Both the position numbers and the translations under genes were made by a program. From contig NZ_CAJTQJ010000004.1 of NCBI RefSeq assembly GCF_910578695.1, forward strand, positions 62,001 to 126,000: DNA of 64,000 bases, written 5' to 3'. The DNA is from an uncultured Brachyspira sp. GTDB taxonomy: Bacteria > Spirochaetota > Brachyspiria > Brachyspirales > Brachyspiraceae. The notes below the pieces were generated by a model. That model worked only from the letters and a program-made list of their open reading frames with translations. It made no database searches and was not told the DNA's origin. Every line of letters starts with the position of its first letter. Position 1 is the first letter of the stretch. This document shows, one piece after another, positions 36,738 to 45,990 of this stretch.

Positions 36738-37397
36738 TTAACTCCAATTAACTATAGTAAAACCATTATCCTTATTATTCAAAGCATAATTTTTTAATTT
36801 TTTGTCCGGATTAACGCATATTTTAGTATCGGCAAAATGAAAAAGAGGTAAATCACTTATAGAATCACTGTATGCTATATTTTTACTGCTATGCTTAGGA
36901 AAAAAATGTTCTGTAAATAATCTGTATCTCTTGCCTGCACCATAACAATTTTTACCATACATATATCCTGTATACTTTTCTCTGAAAGTCCATAATTCAG
37001 TACCCATACATCTGTCAAAGCCCAAATTCTCAGCTATATATTTGGTATAAATCTCAAAACTTGCTGTAATTAAAATTAATGTATATCCTTGATTTTTCAG
37101 TTTTTTTATCTCTTCTAAAGCATCTTTATAATAGAATTTAGGCACTATTTTATCAGCAAACTCTTTTCCTATTTTGTTTCCAAATTCTATATCTATATTT
37201 TTGAATATATGTGCTATTTTATATTTTATATCTTCATTATTTATTATTTTTAAAGAAAATAATAAAAAATAAGGAATTAAAGCTATATAATATATTATAC
37301 TGCTTGGATTTTTCTTTAAATAGAAAATCATAAATGGAACTATAGAGTCTTTATTTATAATGGTTTTATCCAAGTCAAAATAAGCAACTTTCATCAT
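36738..37397 (-). CDS. HAD-superfamily IB phosphatase (SerB-like)
   Basis: 219 residues. HAD motif I is FDLDKT (nucleophile Asp about 8), motif II is GYTLILITAS, and the acidic motif IV is AYSDSISDLPLF near residue 180. A hydrophobic cap segment (about 30-52) is unusually membrane-like. Subfamily IB includes phosphoserine phosphatase and CicA/lysophosphatidate-type phosphatases, so the substrate is not fixed. The start has two adjacent ATGs. It leads the operon with the TPR protein. Confidence 0.8.
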   Translation of the reverse strand: MMKVAYFDLDKTIINKDSIVPFMIFYLKKNPSSIIYYIALIPYFLLFSLKIINNEDIKYKIAHIFKNIDIEFGNKIGKEFADKIVPKFYYKDALEEIKKLKNQGYTLILITASFEIYTKYIAENLGFDRCMGTELWTFREKYTGYMYGKNCYGAGKRYRLFTEHFFPKHSSKNIAYSDSISDLPLFHFADTKICVNPDKKLKNYALNNKDNGFTIVNWS

Positions 37398-37497
37398 AAA
37401 GTTTATTCTACTACAAAAAAATCATTTGTCAAAGGAATTTTATAATTTTAAATAGCAATTAATAAAAAAACTATATAAATCTAATATAAAAAATGTC

Positions 37498-37525
37498 TTG
37501 ACTATAAATAAAAATTTAATATTAT
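37498..37525 (+). promoter_or_regulatory. Promoter for def
   Basis: TTGACT (37498-37503) and TATTAT (37520-37525) with 16-base spacing. A second TATAAT overlaps at 37525-37530 but at a poor distance. The leader is about 60 bases. Confidence 0.6.
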
Positions 37526-37592
37526 ATAATAGATTTAATATTAATTAATAATAATTACAAATAATTTTTTATATATAATTTTAGGAGATAAT

Positions 37593-38156
37593 ATGCTAAG
37601 AGAATTAGTAATATACGGAGATGAAAGACTTAAGAAAGTATCAGAAAATATAGAAAAAATAGATGATGAAATACAAACTTTAATAGATGATATGTTTGAA
37701 ACTATGTATAAAGAGAGGGGTGTAGGGCTTGCAGCCGTTCAGGTTGGAGTATTAAAAAGACTTATAGTTATATCAGTACCTGACTTTGATGATGAAAAAA
37801 AGCCTGATTTTAAATTAGCATTGATAAACCCTGAAATAATATGGAATGGAGAAGAAAAAGAAGTATTAGAGGAAGGATGTCTGTCATTTCCTGAAATAAG
37901 AGATGATGTTGCAAGATACACTCAGATAAAAGTAAAATATTTAGATAGGGAAGGAAATGAACAGATACTTGAAGCTGAAAATTATATAGCAAAGGTACTG
38001 CAGCATGAAATAGATCATACAAATGGAATATCTTTTATAGACAGGCTTGAATCATATCAAAAAAGAAGATTAAAAAGAGAATTAAAGGAACTTAGAAATA
38101 ATACTGTCAGAGGCATAAAAAAAGTTAATAATAGAGAAATGTTAAAAAACAGCTGA
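37593..38156 (+). CDS. def: Peptide deformylase
   Basis: 187 residues. All three motifs are intact: GVGLAAVQVG (44-52), EEGCLSFP with metal ligand Cys96, and QHEIDHTNG with ligands His138 and His142 and catalytic Glu139. It removes the N-formyl group from nascent proteins. An AGGAGA site precedes the ATG. A HAD phosphatase starts 2 bases after the stop, indicating coupled translation. Confidence 0.96.
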   Translation: MLRELVIYGDERLKKVSENIEKIDDEIQTLIDDMFETMYKERGVGLAAVQVGVLKRLIVISVPDFDDEKKPDFKLALINPEIIWNGEEKEVLEEGCLSFPEIRDDVARYTQIKVKYLDREGNEQILEAENYIAKVLQHEIDHTNGISFIDRLESYQKRRLKRELKELRNNTVRGIKKVNNREMLKNS

Positions 38157-38158
38157 TT

Positions 38159-38809
38159 ATGATAAGAAATATAATATTTGATTTAGACGGAACTTTGGCT
38201 GATTCCATAATTGATATACATAACTCTATAAATTCAGCATTGAAGCATTTTAATTTACAAAGCATATCTATTGAAGATACTCATAAATTTGTTGGAAATG
38301 GTGCTGAAATACTAGTTAAATATGCTGTTAATAAATACATTAATAATAAAAAAATAGAAAAAGAAGTATACAAATACTATATAAAATATTATGAAGAGCA
38401 TTGTACTGACAGCACTAAACTCTATGACGGAGTTTATGATACATTAGACTTATTATACAGTAAAAATATTAATATGTTTATAATAAGCAATAAACCTAAT
38501 AAAATGGCTGTAAAAACTGCAGAAAAACTTAATATACTAAAATATTTCAAATCTGTTATAGGCGATGGTGTTTATCCGTACAGAAAGCCCGATATTAATA
38601 TTTGGTATAGTTTAAAAAAAGATTATAGTCTGCTTGAAAATGAAACTATTATGGTTGGAGACGGAATACCTGATTATGAATTTGCAAATAATTCCTCTAT
38701 AAAATGCTTTTTAGTATTATATGGAATAACTGATAAAAATATTTTGTTAGAATTAAAAAATAATTATTATTTAAATTCATTTAAAGAAATTGCCGATTAT
38801 GTAAATTAG
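38159..38809 (+). CDS. HAD phosphatase, phosphoglycolate phosphatase-like
   Basis: 216 residues. The HAD IA layout is present: FDLDGTLADS with nucleophile Asp8, a helical cap (about 18-85), motif II IISNKPNK, a Lys in YPYRKPD, and the acidic motif GDGIPDYEFA. Phosphoglycolate phosphatase or a pyrophosphatase-like activity is most likely, but substrate specificity cannot be read from sequence. It is essentially contiguous with def. Confidence 0.85.
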   Translation: MIRNIIFDLDGTLADSIIDIHNSINSALKHFNLQSISIEDTHKFVGNGAEILVKYAVNKYINNKKIEKEVYKYYIKYYEEHCTDSTKLYDGVYDTLDLLYSKNINMFIISNKPNKMAVKTAEKLNILKYFKSVIGDGVYPYRKPDINIWYSLKKDYSLLENETIMVGDGIPDYEFANNSSIKCFLVLYGITDKNILLELKNNYYLNSFKEIADYVN

Positions 38810-38839
38810 GAAATAAATTAAAAAAATAAAATTACATAC

Positions 38840-38868
38840 TTGACAATACTATAAAATATTTGTATATT
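38840..38868 (+). promoter_or_regulatory. Promoter of the LysM-M23 peptidase gene
   Basis: Perfect TTGACA (38840-38845) and TATATT (38863-38868) with 17-base spacing. The predicted start near 38875 lies downstream of the in-frame TTG at 38860, which rules that TTG out as the translation start. Confidence 0.75.
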
Positions 38869-38913
38869 AGAATTATTAGTAGTAAAAATAGTATTAATTT
38901 AACGAAATCAATT

Positions 38914-40158
38914 ATGAAAAACAGTAGATTTAAGTACACAAAAATTAAGAGAAATAATACTGTATCTTCTTATATAGGAGATATAATATCAAATATAAAA
39001 AAAAAATTATATAAAAATTCCAGCGTACAAAAAATAAGAACTACTTATGTACATTCAACAAGATATTCTGTTAATAACGATAAAAAAAATAATATTTTTG
39101 TAAGAACAATTAAAAAGTTTTCATTAATTGTAGTATCATTATCATTATTAATGTTTTTAGCAAATTTTTTGATAATGAATATGCGTTATACTTCAAATGC
39201 AGCGATTGTACCTGAAGACAGAATCCCATCTAGCTTAGCATATAATAAAATACTAGATGAAATATCTCCTGTACAGGTGAGCTATAATACTTCCAATATA
39301 TCTGAAGTACCCACTGTAACATCAGCAGTAACATTAGAAAATGCAACAGATATATTTTATAATGCTATAGCTTCTGATAATACTTTAGTCGGAGACGGTA
39401 CTATAGGAATGAAGTATGATGATTATATAATAGAAGAAGGCGAGAATCTTACTACAATATCAAGAAAAATAGGTGCTAATTTAGATACTTTAGTGAGCGT
39501 TAATAAAATAACTAATGCCAACAGATTAAGACCAGGACAAAAGATTGTAATACCCAACCGCAACGGATTATTATATACAATAAAAAAAGATGAGTCTATA
39601 GAAGAAATTACTGAAAGATATGATGTTTCATTAGACAGAGTACTTTCTTTTAATAAAATAAGCGATCCTAATGATATTGAAGTTGGAGATGATATATTTT
39701 TACCGGGAGCTAAATATACTTTAGATGAAAGAATAGATAAATTCGGACAAATGTTCAGTATTCCTACTGCCATAACTAGAATAAGCAGCGTATTCGGATA
39801 TAGAATACACCCTATTACAGGCGTAAGAACTAAACATATGGGCGTAGATATACCCGGAAGAATAAATACTCCTGTATATGCAGCTAGAAAAGGAAAGGTA
39901 GTATTTGCAGGATACAGCGGAGGATATGGCAATTTGGTTATAGTTCGTCATGATAAAGGCTATACAACATATTACGGACATCTTAATTCTATAACTACAT
40001 CTGTTGGAGCGTCTGTAGGTGTGGGAGTAATGATTGGAAGAATGGGAAGCACTGGAAAATCTACAGGAAGTCATTTACATTTTGAGGTTAGAAGAAATGC
40101 AGTAGCTTTAAATCCTGCTGATTTCATACCTATAAAAAAATTCTTAAGAAAAAGATAA
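38914..40158 (+). CDS. LysM-containing M23 metallopeptidase
   Basis: 414 residues. An N-terminal cytoplasmic basic stretch, one membrane helix (about 70-92), two LysM modules (about 168-212 and 218-262) that bind peptidoglycan, then an M23 lysostaphin-type domain. That domain has zinc ligands His308 and Asp312 (HMGVD) and the HLHFE motif (His387, His389). It is probably an active cell-wall endopeptidase or a divisome regulator of the EnvC/NlpD kind. The start is set by the promoter at 38840-38868. It is one of three M23 genes in the window. Confidence 0.92.
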   Translation: MKNSRFKYTKIKRNNTVSSYIGDIISNIKKKLYKNSSVQKIRTTYVHSTRYSVNNDKKNNIFVRTIKKFSLIVVSLSLLMFLANFLIMNMRYTSNAAIVPEDRIPSSLAYNKILDEISPVQVSYNTSNISEVPTVTSAVTLENATDIFYNAIASDNTLVGDGTIGMKYDDYIIEEGENLTTISRKIGANLDTLVSVNKITNANRLRPGQKIVIPNRNGLLYTIKKDESIEEITERYDVSLDRVLSFNKISDPNDIEVGDDIFLPGAKYTLDERIDKFGQMFSIPTAITRISSVFGYRIHPITGVRTKHMGVDIPGRINTPVYAARKGKVVFAGYSGGYGNLVIVRHDKGYTTYYGHLNSITTSVGASVGVGVMIGRMGSTGKSTGSHLHFEVRRNAVALNPADFIPIKKFLRKR

Positions 40159-40207
40159 TATAATTAAAAATAAAATATCCTTAATATATTTGATACTGAG
40201 ATTATAT

Positions 40208-40235
40208 TTGCAATATATTTTTATTTTTGTATAAT
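40208..40235 (+). promoter_or_regulatory. Promoter of the diguanylate cyclase gene
   Basis: TTGCAA (40208-40213) and TATAAT (40230-40235) with 16-base spacing. Transcription would begin within a few bases of the ATG at 40245, giving a leaderless or almost leaderless mRNA. Confidence 0.6.
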
Positions 40236-40244
40236 ATTTTAAAT

Positions 40245-41072
40245 ATGAATGATATTATTAAAATAATTAATATGTTAAACAAAATACCCGAACCTTTTTC
40301 TGTAGACGGTATAATAAAAACTTTTGAAGCCAATTCTAAAGATTTTATAAAAAGCTTTGCCGTTTATTTTTATAAATATGATACAAAAGAAGCAAGATTA
40401 TGGTATGTATCTAAAAATAAATTAGTTATTAATAAAAAAGAAAATAATAAAGAATGTTCATTATATGCAAGAGGAAGTAAATTCGGATATATAATACTCA
40501 ATACAAATAAAAATGAAGATGAAATATCAATATTGATAAATTATCTTTCAATACTATTATACAGCGAAAAACTTTCATTTCTTGCAAATAGAGATAAACT
40601 TACAGGCTTATATAACAGAGGATATATAATAAAATATTTAGAAGAAAAAGAAATATCAAATGAAATATACTCTATAGTTATAATAGATTTAGATAAATTC
40701 AAGCATTATAATGATACTTATGGTCATAATATAGGCGACTATGTATTGAAATTAGTATCAAAGGTTATGAAAGAAAAATTAAAAAAGCTAAAATATAAAT
40801 CCGTATTGGCAAGATATGGAGGCGAAGAATTCATAATAGTATTTGATATCAGCAATAAAAATGATCTTTTTAATACTATGGAAATGATAAGAAACTCTAT
40901 ACTAGAAACCGATTTTTCTACAGAAGAATATTCATTAAAAGCTACAGCATCTTTAGGCGGAGCAGTAAAAGAAAAAAATATAGAATTAAAAACTTTTATT
41001 AATAATGCAGACCAAGCTCTGTATAATGCTAAAAAAACAGGAAGAAATAAGTCTGTAATATTAGATTTTTAA
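40245..41072 (+). CDS. GGDEF diguanylate cyclase
   Basis: 275 residues from the preferred ATG. The N-terminal 110 residues form a sensor-like region without a recognised family. The GGDEF domain (about 110-275) has DKLTGLYNRGY, IDLDKFKHYNDTYGH and the active motif RYGGEEF (192-196), followed by LKATASLGGA and ADQALYNAKKTGRN. It makes cyclic di-GMP. The inhibitory RxxD site that usually precedes the motif is missing, so product inhibition may be absent. An upstream in-frame TTG (40227) falls inside the promoter and is rejected. Confidence 0.9.
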   Translation: MNDIIKIINMLNKIPEPFSVDGIIKTFEANSKDFIKSFAVYFYKYDTKEARLWYVSKNKLVINKKENNKECSLYARGSKFGYIILNTNKNEDEISILINYLSILLYSEKLSFLANRDKLTGLYNRGYIIKYLEEKEISNEIYSIVIIDLDKFKHYNDTYGHNIGDYVLKLVSKVMKEKLKKLKYKSVLARYGGEEFIIVFDISNKNDLFNTMEMIRNSILETDFSTEEYSLKATASLGGAVKEKNIELKTFINNADQALYNAKKTGRNKSVILDF

Positions 41073-41087
41073 TATAATAAATTAAGT

Positions 41088-41130
41088 CACTTTCATTTAG
41101 CTTTAAATGATATAAAGCTAAATAAAAGTG
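41088..41130. repeat. Long near-perfect hairpin without T-run
   Basis: A stem of about 18-19 bp starting CACTTTCATTTAGCTTTA, one mismatch, with a short A/T loop. No T-run follows on either strand, so it is not a standard terminator. It lies between a plus-strand GGDEF gene and a minus-strand antiporter gene. It could be a bidirectional transcript end or a protein-binding palindrome. Confidence 0.7.
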
Positions 41131-41206
41131 GGAGATTATTTATGAAAAATACTATATAATATAACCGTTAATAAAAAAGATAGTAAAAAATATACAAATA
41201 AAAAAT

Positions 41207-42799
41207 TTATTCTTTAATAAGCACTATATCTCTGTATTTAATAGCCGTATTTCCTCTAGGTATAATAGTACCCCCTTCCCTCTTTATCATAACGATTAAA
41301 TTATTTTTAGGCAAATTTAAATCTTTAAGCTCTTTATCTTTCCAAGGATGATGATGATTAATATATATTTCTCTGAGACTCATATTATAATATTTAGTTT
41401 TTTTAGAATTAAGTATTACAATATCATCTTTTTCTATTATAGTTTTTCCATTTGGAATTATTGTGCCTTCTCCTCTTTCAATCGTTACTATTATAGAATT
41501 TTCAGGAAGTTCTATTTCCATTATAGGTCTTCCTACCCAATGATGTGTAGGAGGTATCTTTATTTGTATAAGCTCCATATCAGAATCATCTACATAATCG
41601 TTAAATGTCTTAAGTACATTTTCATCAGAATCCACCAAATCTAATTTTTTAGCCACTATAGGCAGCAATGTACCTTGAATAAGTACAGATATTATTGATA
41701 AAAAAAACACTATATGAAATATATCATAACTTATATAATTATTATTAACTATTACAAATATAGCAAATACGATAGAAGCTGCCCCTCTAAGCCCAGCCCA
41801 CATAACTAAAATCTGTTTTTTTAATGATACTTTAAAAGGAGTGAGTATAGAAAATACGGCTATAGGTCTTGCTGCAAATGTAATAAAAAGTGCTACATAA
41901 ATAGCAGTAGGTGCTACATTTAATATTCTTGAAGGGAATGATAAAAGTCCGAGCAAAAAGAAAAGTACCATTTGCATAAGCCCTGTTATACCGTCAAAAA
42001 AATGAACTAAAGTAACTTTGTTTTTAATATGGCTGTTTCCTAAAATAATACCCACTATATAAACTGTCAAATATCCATTACCTCCAACTATAGAAGATAA
42101 AGAATATGCAAGCAAAGCTACCGCAAGTACAAATATAGTATCAAGCCCATTAACAGGAAATCTGAACCTTTTAAGCATATTATAAGCTAAAAAAGATACA
42201 GCCAATGCAGCAAGCAAAGCAAAAACTATCTGAGAAAAAATCATATACACAATAGATAAAGGACTAGTTAAAGTTTGACCAGTAAGCCCTAAAAATATAA
42301 CTGTAAGCATATAAGACATAGGGTCATTACTTCCGCTTTCAAGCTCTAAAAATGAAGCAAGTCCGTCTTTTAAGTTTAGATTTCTAGAACGAAGTATAGA
42401 GAATACAGAAGCTGCATCTGTAGAACCTATAACAGAGCCTATCAAAAAACTTTCAAATAATTCAAATTTAAGTATAAAATAGCATAAAGCCCCTGTAACC
42501 ATAGATGTGATGAAAGTACCTAAAAATGACATAAGAAATGCTTTGCCTGCTACAGGCTTCGCAGCTTTCCAATTAGTACCAAATCCACCGTAAAACATAA
42601 TAAATATTAATGTTATAGTACATAATTGTTCTGCTATTTTATAATCATTAAATTGTATTTTTAAAAGCCCGTCGCTTCCAAATATCATTCCTAAAACTAA
42701 AAAAAGTAAAAGTGAAGGAACACCTACTTTAGAAGAAATTTTACTTACTATTATACATAGTATAATTATTATAGATGATAATAATATTGATGTATTCAT
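41207..42799 (-). CDS. CPA1-type potassium(or sodium)/proton antiporter with RCK-C domains
   Basis: 530 residues. About twelve membrane helices (1-390) with the transport-core signatures SVIGSTDAASVFSILRSR and LELESGSNDPMSYMLTV, as in NhaP2/CvrA proteins. Two cytoplasmic RCK-C (TrkA-C) domains follow (about 405-475 and 480-530; for example PENSIIVTIERGEGTIIPNG), which bind nucleotides or ions and gate the exchanger. It exchanges K+ or Na+ for H+ at the inner membrane. Selectivity cannot be fixed from sequence. Confidence 0.9.
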   Translation of the reverse strand: MNTSILLSSIIIILCIIVSKISSKVGVPSLLLFLVLGMIFGSDGLLKIQFNDYKIAEQLCTITLIFIMFYGGFGTNWKAAKPVAGKAFLMSFLGTFITSMVTGALCYFILKFELFESFLIGSVIGSTDAASVFSILRSRNLNLKDGLASFLELESGSNDPMSYMLTVIFLGLTGQTLTSPLSIVYMIFSQIVFALLAALAVSFLAYNMLKRFRFPVNGLDTIFVLAVALLAYSLSSIVGGNGYLTVYIVGIILGNSHIKNKVTLVHFFDGITGLMQMVLFFLLGLLSFPSRILNVAPTAIYVALFITFAARPIAVFSILTPFKVSLKKQILVMWAGLRGAASIVFAIFVIVNNNYISYDIFHIVFFLSIISVLIQGTLLPIVAKKLDLVDSDENVLKTFNDYVDDSDMELIQIKIPPTHHWVGRPIMEIELPENSIIVTIERGEGTIIPNGKTIIEKDDIVILNSKKTKYYNMSLREIYINHHHPWKDKELKDLNLPKNNLIVMIKREGGTIIPRGNTAIKYRDIVLIKE

Positions 42800-42887
42800 A
42801 AAAACCTATTATGTTAATAATATTTTTTAATAAGTATATATACTTTTAAAAAAAATACAAATATTAAATTAATAAAAATAATATATC

Positions 42888-43165
42888 TCAATTAGTATAA
42901 TATGTTTCTTTATTATCTTTATTATCTTTTATCTTTTCTAAACCTGAAGCTTTTGGAATTTTCTCTTTGTCTTCAAGCATACCGTCAATATGCATCTGAA
43001 GTGCTATTTTTGCATTATTAACTGTTTCTTCTAAAGTTCTTTCTGAACTTACACATCCGTAAAAATCATAAAATACTGTATTATATCCTGATTTGACTTT
43101 ATATATATTTGCTGTAAATGTTTCTAAACTCTTTTTTATAAAAAATATTGTTATATATAAATTTA
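42888..43165 (-). pseudogene. HicB-like antitoxin fragment, 5' end interrupted by an insertion sequence
   Basis: A minus-strand frame ending at TGA (42888-42890) reads FTANIYKVKSGYNTVFYDFYGCV, then SSERTLEETVNNAKIALQMH and IDGMLEDKEKIPKASG. This is the HicB fold pattern (GY.V.F.DL.GC....TLEEA..NA..AL..H). No ATG exists in the remaining 5' part, and the frame runs straight into the IS end at 43165, so the start has been lost. No HicA toxin gene (about 60 codons) is visible nearby. It is read as a broken toxin-antitoxin remnant. Confidence 0.65.
43158..43165 (+). repeat. Left target-site duplication of the IS (imperfect)
   Basis: TAAATTTA directly before the left IS end; the right copy at 43826-43833 is AAAATTTA (7 of 8 match). 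Eight-base duplications are typical of IS1595-family elements. Confidence 0.6.
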
Positions 43166-43825
43166 GGGGCTGTTCTAGATAACTAAAAAAGCTCCTTTTT
43201 TGCTAAATTATATATAATTTCTAATTGCTTTTCAATATCTTATCTAAATTGGCATTTTTTAATAAATGAAAATGTTCTTTTGGTATTCCATACCATTAAT
43301 ATGATTCTTTTCCTCAGTAAATTTTTCATCGTGATTAATTCTGAAATGCTGCCGAAGGCACACACAGCAAAATTCAAATACATACAAAATATTATAACTG
43401 CAATAAGAATCAGTATATACTATCTGGCTGTACTTTTTGCTTAATAATACCAAATAATTTTGTATTTATTATTTTTACATAATACTTTCTTAATCTTTTC
43501 AATAAACCGAATACTAGTATTTTATTTTTAGCTCCTCTTTTTCCTTTTCTTTTACCTCCAAAATAACTTTACGAAGTACATTCTTGCGGTATCATCAACT
43601 TCTATTTCACAATTAAAAATTTCTTTCTCTGTTTCATATTCAAATATTAATTTTTTTAATCTTAAAAAATAATAAGAGGCTGTAGTTTTATTAACTTTTA
43701 CTAAGATTAAAGATGTCCTTGCTGCAAAATGCTCTATTAATTTTAATTGCTTTTCTTTAGTTAACGCCAAAGGCGTGCGTTTCATACCTAAATTTTAACA
43801 AATTTAAGTTATCTAAGACAGCCCA
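43166..43825. mobile_element. Decayed IS1595-family-like insertion sequence
   Basis: A 660-base element. The left end GGGGCTGTTCTAGATAACTA (43166-43185) and the right end, ending TTATCTAAGACAGCCCA (43809-43825), are imperfect inverted repeats. It is flanked by a 7-of-8 eight-base direct repeat. Inside is a minus-strand transposase in several frames. It is shorter than intact members and has an internal deletion, so it should be immobile. It sits within a HicB-like gene. Confidence 0.8.
43221..43785 (-). pseudogene. IS1595-family transposase pseudogene
   Basis: The intact first frame (77 codons from ATG 43785) reads TKEKQLKLIEHFAARTSLIL, then NKTTASYYFLRLKKLI and NCEIEVDD, the ISXO2-like transposase N-terminus and first catalytic Asp. 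After a frameshift come GAKNKILVFGLLKR, YTDSYCSYN (second catalytic Asp) and NHDEKFTEEKNHINGME (third catalytic region), then another shift and GIPKEHFHLLKNANL to a TAG at 43221. About 17 residues between HINGME and GIPKEHF are missing relative to the family pattern. At least two frameshifts and one deletion make it non-functional. Confidence 0.85.
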
Positions 43826-43938
43826 AAAATTTATTATAGACAAATAAATATATATGCTTTTAATAATTATAAAAGTATTAATCCTATTTATAGAATACAA
43901 AAACTTTATAAATCAATTAACGGCAGCATATACGCCAA

Positions 43939-45990
43939 TCATATTAAAAAGGAATAATATTTTATATTTCCATCAGTATCCATAACCTCAATAGTAATAG
44001 AGCCGGCCTCAGCATCATCTATATTTATAGAGAATGTTTCGTCCATAGAATCAAGCAAGCCGTCATCTGGAATAATATATCTCCATTCTCCTGTTATTGT
44101 TGAATATCTAACTGTTTTTATAAATGAAAGTTTATCAACCGCTCTGAAAGTAATTTTTCTATTAGCATTTTCTCCTATACAATTAAAATCAAATATTTCA
44201 GGAGGATCATTATCATATTTAATATTAAACACTTCTAAAGTTTTTGTTTTTATCTGACCTACAGGATTATCATATTTATCGCTTGCTGTGATTCTAAAAT
44301 CATAAATACCAGACGGCATTAAATAGGCATTAAATTTATAATATGAAGTCTCTAAATTACTTGATAATTTTCTATATTTTTTTTCGCCCTTTAATCTGTA
44401 CTCCAAATCATATATAAGTTTATCTCCGTTAGGATCAGAACCTTTCCAATAAACCATAGCTTCATTTTCTTCTAATTGAGGGCTCTTTGCAGTTTCAGAA
44501 GAATCATTTTGCTGACGGTAACGTGTTGTAAGTCCTCCATTCAAAACCTCAGGAGCTAAATTATTTTCAACATAAGTAAAATCTATAGAATTTAATATAG
44601 GAGTAGATTCTGCATTTGAAGTTTCCATTGTAACTTTAAATTGCATAAATCTTCCGTCTGGAACATCTGCTTTGCCATTATTTTCAACAGCAACAAATTT
44701 ACTCCAAGTATTATCTACTCTTGCCGCATTTCCCGTTCTCACCTCAACAGATATATTCGCTCCGTCTGGAACAGTGCTCATAGAATTCAAACTTCCAAAT
44801 TTACTTAAAAGTTTTAAATCTAATGTATCGCTTGTGAAACTTCCTTTATTAGGATAGCCGTGTTTTATTTTGTATATTTCTCCTGTTTTTGATACAGCAA
44901 AATAAAGCCCGTCTTCAGAAACAGCAAATGTAGAAAGCATTTTATTTTTTAATCCGCCTATATATGATAAAAGCCCGTCATCGCCGTTAATTTTATATAT
45001 ATCAGCTGTATCTCCTGTAACAAAGTATATATTATTATCTTTATCGCTGCTTAAAGCAAGTACTAATGTTTGATTTAAGAAAAATAATCTTTGAACTGTA
45101 CCATTGGTATCTGCTTTATATAAAGAATTTCTAAATTCTCTTTCTCTTTCATCAGCTCTTTTATCTCCGTCTATTATAGAAGGAAGTATTAAATAAGCAG
45201 GCTGTCTGGAAGATGTGCCGAAATATAAATTACCTATATTATCTAAAGTTATAGCATAAACTTCATTTTCAGCTGTATCATAAAGAACATTATATGAAGG
45301 ATTTTCTAAATTCGTAGATAAATCTATAGATAATACAAGTCCTCTTCCTGCTGTTCCTACATAAAGTTTATTATTATTCTTATCATAAAATAAAGACATA
45401 GCATGCTGTTCATCTGTCTTTAATATTTCTTTTATGTTTCCGTCAGGAGTTATTTTTAATACTCTGGCATTATTTCCGCCTGCAGCAGCAAATAAGTTGC
45501 CGTTATTATCAAATTTCATATCCCATATATAAGTATCATCTAAAACCTGTCTCCAAATCTCATTACCTTGACTGTCATATTTTATTATTTTAGCATAAGG
45601 ACCTAAAGCCGCATATATATTTCCGTTGTTATCGCTTATAACTGATGTAAATGCACTCTCATTTTTTTCTGATACAAATAATATAAAATTAGTATTATCA
45701 GCTGTTCTTTTATAAAGCTCAGCACCCATTCCGCTGATTGCAGCAAACATATCCCCGTTATCAGCAGGATACATTTTCCAAATATCTTTTCCAGATATAG
45801 CTCCGTTTTTTTCTATAATAGGAGCCAAAGTTAAACTTCCCTGTTCTGTAAGCATTATGCCGTCATATATGCCATTATCATAAAAACCTCTTCTTGTGCT
45901 TGATAAAGTTCTAGTTACAACTGCAGAAACATCAGCAGAAGTTAATATCAGTATTGATTGTAATATACAAATTATCTTAACGATTTTCAT
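43939..45990 (-). CDS. Exported beta-propeller-like protein
   Basis: 683 residues from the ATG at 45990; a TTG at 46008 is in frame but AAGGGG lies between it and this ATG. Signal peptide 1-23. From about 60 to 400 there are repeated blade-like units (GNIYAALGPYAKIIKYD, GNLFAAAGGNNARVLKIT, NKLYVGTAGRGLVLSID, GNLYFGTSSRQ), a propeller. The C-terminal third carries Ig/fibronectin-like beta-sandwiches (YDLEYRLKGEKKYRKL). The gene overlaps the S55 protease gene by 14 bases. A role as its exported partner or substrate-binding protein is inferred from this overlap. Confidence 0.7.
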   Translation of the reverse strand: MKIVKIICILQSILILTSADVSAVVTRTLSSTRRGFYDNGIYDGIMLTEQGSLTLAPIIEKNGAISGKDIWKMYPADNGDMFAAISGMGAELYKRTADNTNFILFVSEKNESAFTSVISDNNGNIYAALGPYAKIIKYDSQGNEIWRQVLDDTYIWDMKFDNNGNLFAAAGGNNARVLKITPDGNIKEILKTDEQHAMSLFYDKNNNKLYVGTAGRGLVLSIDLSTNLENPSYNVLYDTAENEVYAITLDNIGNLYFGTSSRQPAYLILPSIIDGDKRADEREREFRNSLYKADTNGTVQRLFFLNQTLVLALSSDKDNNIYFVTGDTADIYKINGDDGLLSYIGGLKNKMLSTFAVSEDGLYFAVSKTGEIYKIKHGYPNKGSFTSDTLDLKLLSKFGSLNSMSTVPDGANISVEVRTGNAARVDNTWSKFVAVENNGKADVPDGRFMQFKVTMETSNAESTPILNSIDFTYVENNLAPEVLNGGLTTRYRQQNDSSETAKSPQLEENEAMVYWKGSDPNGDKLIYDLEYRLKGEKKYRKLSSNLETSYYKFNAYLMPSGIYDFRITASDKYDNPVGQIKTKTLEVFNIKYDNDPPEIFDFNCIGENANRKITFRAVDKLSFIKTVRYSTITGEWRYIIPDDGLLDSMDETFSINIDDAEAGSITIEVMDTDGNIKYYSFLI

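Noticed and set aside
38860..38913. TTG at 38860 as the LysM-M23 gene start
   Set aside because: It lies between the -35 and -10 boxes, upstream of the predicted transcription start.
39423..39932. Minus-strand 169-codon ORF inside the LysM-M23 gene
   Set aside because: Overlaps conserved LysM and M23 domains and has no family match.
43826..43938. HicA toxin gene next to the HicB-like fragment
   Set aside because: No small ORF with the HicA pattern is present on either side of the insertion sequence.
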